Assembly (NCBI RefSeq): GCF_020382885.2
Contig: NC_058501.1
Location: 15,018,501 to 15,082,500, forward strand
DNA length: 64,000 nucleotides
Direction: 5' to 3'
DNA from: Scatophagus argus
Taxonomy: Eukaryota > Chordata > Actinopteri > Scatophagidae
The notes below the pieces were generated by a model. It did not search any database and was not told where the DNA came from. It was given only the letters and a program-made list of their open reading frames with translations. Shown piece after piece: positions 1 through 20,723 of the stretch; within the stretch, counting starts at the first letter, position 1, and the number at the start of each line of letters is the position of its first letter. A program made the translations under genes and the position numbers.

Positions 1-2540
1 TTGATCCTTGACAGAAGCGCCATAAAATCAGACTTCACTCTGTATGTCATCATGCATTACAAGGCATATTTTGTTTGTTCTCTCATATCTTCGTATAAAG
101 CATTTAGTGTATATAGTGTGTATAGTAATATTTAGAATTACACAGTATGTACTACACAGGAGATCATTTTTCTCATAGCTGTCATCATAAGTAACTACAT
201 AAGGATCATCACATTTAAAACTGTGTCACGTATTTCCTGTAAAACGTGGTTTGAACCCTGTGGACTGGTTTTCACACCACGTGGAAATGTAGCTTCAGTG
301 GTTTGTCGGTGGTTTCGTTCACTTCTCCTGTAAAGTGCAAGGCTCTGAAGCTAAAAGCACGTACAGCAGATTAGTCAGAACACACGAATATGAGAAGCTG
401 CAGTTTGGTTTGACTCATAAACAAGTAAAGTTTGAAATAGAGATATTTTTGTATTTTAAAGGTGTTATTTGTGATGGTGCTGTATTGGAAAAGTGTATAT
501 TTTTTATCCCACGTTTAGAAGCTGAATAGAGGAGCAAGATGATTAAACCAAAAGACTGCCAATCTTTTTGGCTCGTAAGCCCTCACATAAAAGCAGCGTA
601 TGGTTGTAGTGCTTTGTCACCTTTTAAGATGTTAGACCTTCCAGTAATGAGACATTTCCTCTTTATTGTTAAATATTATTAATATTTTCTTTCTTGTCTT
701 TATTTTTCTCCCAGTACAGCATGTTTTTCTTATGGAAAACCCTTAGGGGGTGGCCCAACCCACAGCTTGGGAATCTTTCAGCTACTGTTAATATTCAGAT
801 GATAACTTATCAGTAACTGGGCCCAAAAATGAGTACTGTTGCTTTGGATACTTTAAGTATGCTACATTTTGATTGTAATACTTATGTACGGTTTGTGGGA
901 TTTTTTACTGCTTTTACCGGTTTTATTTTTAAATTGTTTCTTGTGTTTTTACTTAAAGTAAAAATAAATAAAGAATAAAATTATTTCTTCCACCATCAGA
1001 TATAACAACAATTCTAGAAACTTCAGTCTCAGAAACTTAGCGGGCATCAACACATTTGGTGACCTCACTGACACACCTTCACCTACACTGTAATACTGGG
1101 CAGCAAAATTAACTAATAATGTGGGACCTACGGGTTTTGTCACAATTTTGTGATTAATTGTATTTGTATTCTCAAAGTTCAGTTGAGTTTGGGACTTTTG
1201 ACTTTTGTTTATCCAGTTGGCAATCCAGTATTTCAAACAGTTACCGCAGAGTTTAACCGATGACCCTGTGATGTTACTAACTCCCTCACTCTCTTTAAGT
1301 CACTCAAATGGCCCCAGATGATACTGTGAATGCATGCATTACAAGGCAGAATGTCGCACTGACTGCTCCCTCTGGTGGAGCGACGAGGAGATACAAGTGA
1401 AGGAGGTCACGGTGTGTCACTAAAATGTTGATGGGAACCCAGCGTGAATGGGTTGCTTTCTCCGGAGCCACTGGGTGGCGCTCTAAACCGTCAAGATGAC
1501 TTAACTGAATTTTGAGGCAGTTGAAAGCCCAGTCAGTGTAAACAAAAGCATACGTGAAAAACATCAACTGAAAGTCAAATGACCAGAGAAACCCCACTAG
1601 TTGGGCCTTTAACATGGACTTCTTGCAAACACTCGCTCTCGGATGTGATGAAGAGATAATTAATCTTTTCATTTATTTTTTGATGAATCAGTCAGATGGC
1701 AAAATTAGAACAGGCAAGTTTGAAACAGCCTTTCACACAGGAGGTCATATTCTGCGTACGGATGACAGGCAGCCACTGACATCTCTGAGTAACTCTTCAC
1801 AGTAATAATCTGATGGCTGAAATGAACTCGCTTTTCTGTCAGGATCCTCGGTAACATCTCTGACTTACAGCATCAAACTGCCGGTTGAGCCCGTTAACCT
1901 TCAGAATAAAAGTAAAGCAAGTAAGACAAAAGCAGACATTTAACATTTAAATGACAGTAATTCTTTAATGGAACATAAGCACGAAACAGGGAGAGCAAAT
2001 AGGCTTAGCTTTATATTAAATAATAGGTTTAAATCTACTATTTGCTATTTTCTGATGTATTTTTCATTCAGATAACTGCTAAATATTGCTTTCTCTACTT
2101 CTTTTACATACTTATCCTTTGCTGGAGTAAATCCTGTGTTTTTCACATTGCAAGAGAGTATGAAATAGAAATGTGCTGAATTAGCCTTAAATAAAGAAAT
2201 CAATATTCCATGTTACTTAGACCCCTAAATTTAAAGTAAATAACAAAATGTTAATGCAGTATTAGATATTAGCTGTGTACACCACAGTGTAGCACCAAAC
2301 AGTATTAGGATATTAATGATATCTACTAGCAATGGATCAGACAACCAAAAAATGCAGTTTGAGTTTTGATTTTTTGAGTTTTAATTGTAATTTTGTTATT
2401 ATTTACTTCTTATTTCTTTTACATTACTACTACATTTTGTCACACTATATTGTCCAGTATAGTGTTTGCTGAATATTTACTTAAAAATGCAAATCTGATA
2501 CTTTAGAATTGAATTTAATGCAGAAAAAAATAAACAATAA
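1..2540. other. Upstream non-coding DNA, no supported gene
   Basis: This AT-rich stretch holds only short open frames that resemble no family I know and lack a coherent splice pattern. A cluster of AATAAA hexamers lies at about 963-979 and could be the polyadenylation site of a plus-strand gene further left, but no coding exon supports that. Around 1340-1620 a minus-strand frame stays open for about 120 codons, which I take as chance or an old repeat. In human the next genes beyond RUNDC3B are ABCB1 and ABCB4; no trace of an ABC transporter is visible here. Confidence 0.6.
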
Positions 2541-3057
2541 CATACAGTATATAGACAAATGTATTAGGACACCTGACCATTACACAAACAGGCACTTAAA
2601 TGACATTGGATTCTAAATGCATAGACAGCTTTGAAGCTAAATCAACTTCTACTTTTCTGGGAAGACTTTCCACGAGATTTTGGAGAGTTTCTGTGGGACT
2701 TTTTGCCCATTCATGCAGCAGAGCATTTGTGAGATCAGGCACTGATGTTGGATGAAAAGGCCTGGCTCATAGCCTCTGTTCCAGGTCATCCCATGGATGG
2801 GGTTGAGGTCAGGACTCTGTGTGGGCCAGTCAAGATCTGCCACACCAAACTCATCCAACCGGATTTGTATGGATGTTGCTTTGTGCACTGAAGCACAATC
2901 AAACTGCAGTCACAAAGTCAGAAGCATAGCATCGTCCATAATGTCTTTGTGTGCTGAAGCATTAAGATTCCCCTTCATCCCAAGTAAACCCCCTTGAAAA
3001 CAGCACCATAAAGAGGTCTGTCTGGATACTTTTGTCTATATGGTCTATAACAGTATG
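2541..3057 (-). mobile_element. Internally deleted Tc1/mariner-type transposon remnant
   Basis: The two ends are imperfect inverted repeats. The left end reads TATAGACAAATGTATTAGG at about 2549-2567; the right end, reverse-complemented, reads TATAGACAAAAGTATCC near 3025-3042. On the minus strand at about 2798-2842 a decayed transposase frame contains DWPTQSPDLNPI, the signature around the second catalytic aspartate of Tc1-like DDE transposases. Full fish Tc1 elements are about 1.3-1.6 kb, so most of the transposase, including its N-terminal DNA-binding part, is missing. The copy cannot be autonomous. It ends about 200 bp before the rundc3b start codon. Confidence 0.85.
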
Positions 3058-3263
3058 TTCTGAATGGAGTCGGCGGCTTTTATTTTGAATGTTGCTATCG
3101 GAAGTTTGAAAACATTTGACTTGACACAGGTTTGTGTTGGACTCCTCCTTCCTTCGGCCGAGCAGCGTGTGTTCCTCTGAGGTAACTGGAGTCAGCTGGT
3201 CCTGCCCTGATGCACAGGGAACCGAGCGGGGACTCCGGCCGCAGCCTCAGACACGGGCCGGGG

Positions 3264-13670
<10,407 letters not shown>

Positions 13671-15546
13671 GCAATCGAGAGCTTAAAAAGCAGATCACCA
13701 CCGGGGCCAGACAATCCAGGAACTTTTTAAATGTACGTAGTTTTGATCTGCTTTTTGTTGAAGTTTATGTTCTGTTTGTACAGCCCACAGCGTGAACAGA
13801 TGGACATCGGGTTTGCGTTGAGTTGAGAATCTGGTATACAATGTACTTTGAATTGTATTAATGCTCAGCTCCATCAGGCCGAGGAACATGCTGTATTAAT
13901 GTGTGGATCAGCTGAAACGACCTCTGGCTCTTCATAGAAGATCTCCAGCTGTCAACTTAATCATTGTGTGTGTTGCAGTTCTTTTGGTTTTTTTTTGTTT
14001 TTGTTTTTTGTTGTCGTTGTTTATTTGTGAAGCATCAGGATTTTTTTTTCTTTTCTTGGAAATAAAATAATAGAAAGTTGATGTAAGAATTACAATGTCA
14101 CCTTGCAGCATTGAGGAGATAGTGATGAGTTAAAGTGTTTTTGCCTCTCAAAGGTTTATTCCAGACTGTAGTATGCTGAAAATGCTGACCGTAGATCAGT
14201 TTAACACAAAATGATTCAAGCCTTCATCAGTGTAGTCTGTAAATCATTTCCTGTGGTTGAAAGACTATTTTATCATCCTGTGTGCTGTTACTGCTGCCAC
14301 TGAATTCTTGTTTTTAATATAGCAGCTTCTTTGGTTTAGTCAGATTATGTAATCAAAGCTTGGCATAACGCTGTCTCACATTTTGTCCTTAGGCGACTGT
14401 GTTCTTGCACCTTTGTCTTTTTTTTTTTTTTTTTTAAATACTTTTATGTTGTGCCAAAAGCAGCATCACTTGGTTTTATTCTCAGGTAACAATCACTATG
14501 ATTAGTATTAGGCTCATTTTAAATTCAGCTTTATCCGACAGTATTAGTATTATTCTCTTTAAATATTAAAATGCAGTATTTTAATCGCTGGTTAGCACAA
14601 ATTGATCATTCTTAAAACTCACATGACAAATGATTTGTGTTATCTTCCAGCAGATATTTTGGGAAAGCAACACAAGAGTAAAATGCCACTGTAATGTAAT
14701 TTGTATTACAGGTGGCAACCATGTACCTCAACACTGAACTCATGACTTTGCCTTTAGCTCGGTCCAGCAGTCCTTTGCACAGCATATGTTTTATTGGAAT
14801 TGTTTGCCTTTTTATCCTTCATTTTGAATAAAATCCACTTACTCAAACAGTGAGACTTTGTTGGCCACAGTGGGCAGGGGTGCCCATGAAGCTTGTGCAG
14901 AGTCAACAAACGGAAGCAATTTCCAATCATAATCAGGTATGTATTTTGAACATTCGAGAACACATTCGCATTTTCTTAGTGCAGAGTTTACATGTGTCAC
15001 AGTCTCCCGTCAAGATGAAAAGCTCTACACATGCCGGCATGATACGTAATCACAGGTTAAAAGAGACTGAAGTGGAAGTGCAAAAATATCTTTGGGATCC
15101 ACTGACTCAGAAGACAGAGGAGGAATAAAACAGAGATTAATCTTACATTTCTAATGGAGGGACTTCAGGCACAATGCACATGATCCCAGTGAGAGAGCCA
15201 CAAATGAGACCAAGAAAATTACACATTTCTAACAAAACTGTGGCTGCCATCTGCTGGCTGATAAAAGCATGTCTTCTGAACACTGCAAAACCAGATTTCT
15301 GTTCACTTGTGTGCACGTTATCTCTAGCAGTGAATTAAACACACAATATTTGCTTATAAATACTAATAAAAATCATTTAAGATAAACTCTGACAATATGT
15401 AACACCTTATAATTCAGAAATGGATCTTTGTCACTTCCATTTCTGTTTGTATTGTTTAATTTGGCAACATAAACTCTTTCTTTCTAAGTATAATCTAGCA
15501 GTAGTTCTTGTGGTGTTTGGTTTGGAGAGAAATGACAGGAAAACTT
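13671..15546. other. Tail-to-tail interval between rundc3b and slc25a40
   Basis: No coding exon is visible. It should hold both 3' UTRs. Plus-strand AATAAA hexamers at 14061-14066, 14827-14832 and 15124-15129 can serve rundc3b. On the minus strand ATTAAA at about 15460-15455 and AATAAA at 14795-14790 can serve slc25a40. If the distal signals are used, the two transcripts overlap as antisense 3' ends. T-rich runs lie at about 13988-14050 and 14419-14436. Confidence 0.6.
14061..14066 (+). promoter_or_regulatory. Candidate poly(A) signal of rundc3b
   Basis: AATAAA about 390 bp after the rundc3b stop codon, following a T-rich stretch. A second AATAAA at 14827-14832 would give a longer 3' UTR. 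Confidence 0.5.
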
Positions 15547-18500
15547 TCAGGTATTGCTTGTCTGCAGTGTCCCAAGTACCCTCTCCTGGTTGTGTTTGTG
15601 GAAAAAGGCCTTTCCGAACTCATAAGTGCTGATCATGATGGCACAGGCCGGTGCCACTTTGATGAGCCTGGGGAGGAAACCTGGCCGAGAGGAAACAGAT
15701 ATTGAGGAGCAACTACATGCCATTTAATTGGACATAATTGATAATTCACCAAAGTATCTACCTTTGAACAGTCCACCAAAGCCATCCTGTGCTACAATCC
15801 TGCTCATCACACTGAAGGTAGAGGAGGAGACCAGACAGGACACTGACAACACAGAGACAACAGTCAGCATGAACTTAATCATTAATCTCTGACCACAAAC
15901 AATGTGGTTTCAGTAAAGTAGAGCAGTGGTTCCCAACCTTGTTTATCTGACAGGACTGTCAGATGAACTAAAGTACACCTTCATCAACACCTCCTCATTT
16001 GTTCCAAATATTCACTGAGGCTGTATGATGTTTACACCGAAGAGTGAAATATTTTAGTCCAAGACTCCAAATTAAGCCTGACATATTTAGTATGTTCTGA
16101 AATTTTGGTATCTCTCATGCAATCTACTGTAAGAGAAGACTGTCTTGGTTTAAAGGAATCCCAGTTTGACAACACGTGTTGCCTGTTATTTAGGGTTTTA
16201 ACAATTTACTGTATAAAAGCACATATTGTTGTTTTTTCCCTACCAGACATACCAGGTTTCAATCATTTATCTATTACTATAACTATCTAACTGGAAGTCT
16301 CTGCTCTCTCACTGATTAGGTTTGTGTTTTCTTTTTCATGTGACGAAATGTGAAGATGTTGTATCGGTGTAGTTGGTGGAAAGTGTGTAAGGTGCAGTCA
16401 TCTTGTCTTAGGTGGTAGTTCTTTTCTTTGCACAGTGACATATACAAATAGCAAAAAAATGTAATCCTATTTGTTTAATTGATTTTCCTCTCAAATCTAT
16501 GGATATATTTGCTTTTATCAATTTTTTTTTCAATAATCTTTCCACAGACCCCCTGATAACTTCAGAAGTACCACCTAGTGTAGAGGTACCCCTGGCTGGG
16601 AATCCACTGACCCAAAACATGCTGCACAACTGCAAAGTTTAGAGGCGCTTACTAATTAAAATAACAAAGAGTTAATGCGACAATTACAATTCTTTGCTTG
16701 TAGTTCTCCCAGCTCCACCTGCCTTTTCGTTTTGACAACATCAAACGGTAGTGTTACAATGGCTGCAATCTGAAAGAAAAGGAAAAATGTATTATTAAAT
16801 ACATTAATTATGAATTATACTGTGAATATGAGTTGCAATGTTTTCTCTCAAGTTAATTAATAATGTCATCTACAGGTTGGAAAGCTGAATGCTGTTCAGA
16901 TGCACTTACAGAGCCAGACACTGCTCCAGATAGGAAGGTAATGGCAAATGTGGGTTCTCTGGTGCTATACCATTCACACAGCCATTTCTTGCCAGTCTCA
17001 TAGTTGTACCAGTACATGGCAGAAAAGGGCACATCTCGTAAGAGCGTGGGCCCCAAACCCCGCCAGAGAGACAGCAAGCCTTCTGACTGCACTGCAGTGC
17101 GGATGCAGGCAGTCAGCTCCCTGTACGACTGCTTCTGAGCCTGCAGCTTCGTACGGATCAGCTCCAGAGGGCTAATCACTGTCACTGAACCCACTGACGA
17201 ACACAGAAACAAAGAGAAAAAGTTCAAAACACAAACGCAGCTTCTCTTGCAGAAATCATGCTGTCGCAGAAGAAAAAAAAAAAAAAAAAAGTTAAAAATA
17301 TCTACCGAAAAACATTTTTCATTTTGAGTCAGGGTATCACTTCAAAAATGATCTGAAAGCAATTTGTAATCATCCTCACCAACTGCTTTTTTTTTTAACT
17401 TTATTTTTTAATAGATATTTTCCACTCCATCAACAGGAACTGAATGTAGATGGTGATGCTGATGTTAAAGCTTGTAATACTTTGCACAGGTGCCTTTTCA
17501 CCTAGTGTGATGGGATAGCAGTCAGCTCACCTCTAGCGATAGCTCCGGCCAAAAGAGGAGCCTCCTGAGCGTAGTCGCCCATCCTGACCCTCAGTGCCGC
17601 ACACAGCTGGTCGTAGCTTGTAAAGTAAATCACTGTAGCTGGTACTGCCATCACACTACACATGTGGAAAAAAATCCAGAAGTTATGCGTCCATCCTGGC
17701 AGGAAAAGTCAACCACAAAAACAACTAATAAATTAATAAACAATGCGATGTATTTAAGAAAATTTCCATTATGATGATACTCAACATAAATCATTCTTTG
17801 GTAATCAGCCTTCAAGAAAATCTAATGGGGTTTACCACTAATCGGTACAACTTCAAACAGAAGCACCCTTAATGAGTGCAGCAGCTACAGGCTAAACGAC
17901 TGTCAAGCAGCAACATTTGCACAATAACTCGGATTTCCAGAGGAGATCAGGGACGTACAATAGACATTAGTCTTTCAGCCAATACTGATAAGATAATTCA
18001 TGCAGTCAAATTTTTGTATTTTAAAAAGTTCATAATCTATAGTTTATGCACACATGAAGGTAGGAAAGGCTAAGATGAGTGAACAAAGATGGATGATTTA
18101 ATATTCCAAAGCTCCAATAAGATTTGTTGTGTTCAAAGTGGAATTTTTACCTCCTCTCTAAACCCTTAAAGAACAAGTATTGCAAATTGCAGTGGACACC
18201 GGTAACAACATGTCTGGCTCTCTGGTCTACACTGCGTGGCTCTACCCACCTGCGGCAGTCTGAAGTCACAAGACCATAAAGGTATAGATGCTATGCTTGC
18301 TAAGTCAATGAGAGCAATAGTATAAATTTCTCATTACTGGATCAATACTCTGTCTGATATACATATCGTGCATCCCTAGAAGAGTGCAGACAGTATGAAG
18401 TAACACTGAGGGACTTAGAGAGACACAGAAGACCTCACACTCACAGGGTTGGAGGCAGACCACTCCATAATGCCCTGATTCCTTCACCACGTGTTATCTT

Positions 18501-19401
18501 GATGAAGGCATCCTGCAGAAATACAGAGTAGAGTCAGAATTGGAAGACGTGCTGTTTGGCAGTTTTCTATCACAATTTGACTCTAACCAATTTACACACA
18601 TAAAAACAGGCTGTATCGGCCACTAATACAAAACACAAACGTGATGAGAAACTTTTTGCCAAATAACTCTAAGCTGTTTTTTTTTTTTGGAAAAACTGAA
18701 TGGTCAAATGCAATGAGTATGTGGAATCTTTACCAGTGTGCCACTGAAGTGACCGGGGGCTTTATACCAGGCCTTGGAGTTGCCATTTTCACACACACAG
18801 ATGTGGTCCATAAGTCCATTGCAGTAGACAAAGCATTTCCCTGAAACAGATTTAAAAAATGTCATAATCTGTCACAATTTATTATATTAATAAACATAAT
18901 ACTAGACCAAAGGTATTTATATTCATGATACCTTTGGGGAATGGATTTTTCTGCGCTTGCAGTCTGATCTTCACAACATCCAAAGGTGTGACTGAAAAAA
19001 AGCCCAAACTTCTCATAAGCCTCAGTATATGACAAGTTATATTGTATCAATATTGCCAAATGTGATGTCTTGTTATGCAAAACAAAACCAATCTATACCA
19101 ACACTTGCACATGTATTTTAATTGTTCATGTGTTATGTAAGGTCAATTGCAATGTGACAAGCAAAACTGATATTTTGTGTTTTTTGTGTTTTATTCCTGG
19201 CAAACTCTATAGTTACCCTTAATTTCAGCATATTCAAAATGTCGGAAGAATCGTTGCAACATGAGCACATACAAATAAACACTGTAGGCTGGGTGTCTCA
19301 CCAAACAAAGATGTGAGGACCGCACCGGAGCAGGACGCCACCATCTGTTGGAGTGGAGTAATGCCATTACTGGCTGAAGAAGCTGGACTTTGAGCACTCA
19401 T
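15547..19401 (-). CDS. slc25a40: Mitochondrial carrier SLC25A40 (glutathione importer family), complete, 9 exons
   Basis: Coding exons in transcript order: 19401-19302, 18991-18932, 18840-18734, 18512-18445, 17655-17531, 17193-16910, 16769-16688, 15842-15762, 15680-15547. They give 1041 bp, 346 aa (human about 338). Three carrier signatures are present: PLDVVK at residue 36, PLELIR at 162 and PFDVVK at 256, one per carrier repeat; so are [35 protein letters not shown] and [21 protein letters not shown]25A39/40 bring glutathione across the inner mitochondrial membrane. Loop 1 carries four cysteines (56, 60, 68, 70); in the paralogue SLC25A39 cysteines of this loop are linked to iron-sulfur sensing. 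The exon 7 donor, AATT|GTAATT, is weak. The start fits [20 protein letters not shown], where human has TPLQQM after a short variable leader. Head-to-head with dbf4. Confidence 0.94.
15924..16609. mobile_element. hAT-like non-autonomous element in slc25a40 intron 7
   Basis: The left end reads CAGTGGTTCCCAACCTTG. The right end, reverse-complemented, reads CAGTGGATTCCCAGCC. These are imperfect inverted copies of a short terminal repeat seen in many fish hAT-derived repeats. I could not find matching 8-bp target duplications, and no transposase remains inside, so this is an old copy. It fills most of the intron between exons 7 and 8. Confidence 0.5.
17271..17289. repeat. A-rich run in slc25a40 intron 5
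   Basis: Poly(A) of about 19 on the plus strand, so poly(T) in the sense of slc25a40, about 80 bp upstream of exon 6. Simple low complexity. Confidence 0.7.
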
Positions 19402-20723
19402 ACTGTCTTAAAACACAAAGATACAGTCCGACATTAGACGTATTTAATCTATATGGTAACTATTAAGAACTCGCCTTGCCAAATAACTAGCTGCCACAGA
19501 AATGTTAAATGTTGGCTTGGTTAGTACGTCGTTACAATAGCATTCCAGGTGCGGTAACATCACATGGACAGGAGAGTTCACAGACTGGCCTCAGTTAGCT
19601 AATTACTTTAGCTAACGTCAACTTCCTACCTGCTGAAACACCTTTGTATCGATATAATCTTCCATGAGCACCGCTCTCCGGTTTTGTATTCTGACAGTGT
19701 AACAGTCACTACAGGTTCTAAAAGGAAAGCTTCAACGGGTGTGCATGTTAGGTTGCAACCCTTGTTAACTCGCCAGTTTAGCAAACATTACATGATGACG
19801 TTTTGTAATATAAATTTCTGCCAAGCACATTCTTGATCCTACCCTCAGAATTTTTAATTAAACCAAATGCAATAATAGATATAAAACACTTTCACATATA
19901 AAAAGTATTTCTAAATAAAATATATATTTTTTCTTGATATTCAATTTAAATTTAGTTATTGGTTTTATGCATTTTTTTAACAGTACTGTGGAAACATCAG
20001 ATTTGAGGACAAAGAATGCATTTACTTATTTTCGGGGTGCCAGGTTTGACGAGTTTCCGTAAAATACTACCAGTTCTAAGTTTCTGAAAGATATGGAAAA
20101 GATGACAGTAAGGTTCGGGAAAGACAGGTAGCTTTTATTCATAAATATAATCTGGTGACGTAATAACATTTATAGGAGTCTAACTTGGGAGCTGAGTGCT
20201 TTCAAATGAGATAGTGAATATATTGCCGAAAAGCTTAAACATGGCAACGAAAACTTCTTCCACCATTGGATTTAAAGCGGGAAAGTGATGTTTTGTATAG
20301 TAGCGACCTAAAACGTTTGCTAGAGCTCTCCAAACAGTAAGAAATAAAAAAATAAAACGCTTGCCAATGTTCCAACGGAACATATGTGGTAGCAAGCGTG
20401 CTAATACATACGTTTTACGTTAGTTTACGAGATAATGTAACGTAAGTCGAGCAAAGCAGCTAACCGACAAAGCTGCCTGTCCGTGGGGGAAACGATTCGA
20501 ACGCAGTTAAAAGTTCCCGTCAGTTAAATTCGAATAACAGCAAGCGCCCCGTCTCAGGTCTCTCAACGTTACATTGCATATAGATTGAGACACGTTGTTT
20601 GTTTTCTTCCTGTTTGTCTTATTTGTAAATAACCATTTCTTTGTTTACACACAGGGAACAGACGGCGACTTCCTGAGGCATGCTGAGTCAAGGCAGGAGG
20701 GCAAGAAAACATTTTTTTTCTCA
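19402..20723. promoter_or_regulatory. Head-to-head slc25a40/dbf4 interval, likely bidirectional promoter
   Basis: The two start codons face away from each other 1.3 kb apart. On the minus side a 5' UTR exon of slc25a40 probably ends at 19630 (CAGCAG|GTAGGA), joined to 19402 beside the ATG. On the plus side a dbf4 leader exon may end at 20441 (AAC|GTAAGT), joined to 20655. The core would then be about 19700-20400. It is not obviously a CpG island; it carries scattered CG dinucleotides and no clear TATA box. Human SLC25A40 and DBF4 are also head-to-head. Confidence 0.6.

Noticed and set aside
1304-1672. 122-codon minus-strand frame upstream of rundc3b
   Set aside because: No family resemblance and no neighbouring exons; could be part of an old repeat but I could not show that.
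15762-15811. A shorter 50-bp version of slc25a40 exon 8
   Set aside because: First considered because of an AG at the end of a pyrimidine tract, but it broke the reading frame with exon 7. Using the upstream acceptor (exon 15842-15762) restores phase and adds a family-like STFSVM segment.
20595-20723. ATG at 20595 as the dbf4 start
   Set aside because: The intervening sequence includes a pyrimidine-rich stretch and a clear CACAG acceptor at 20654, so it is intronic or untranslated.
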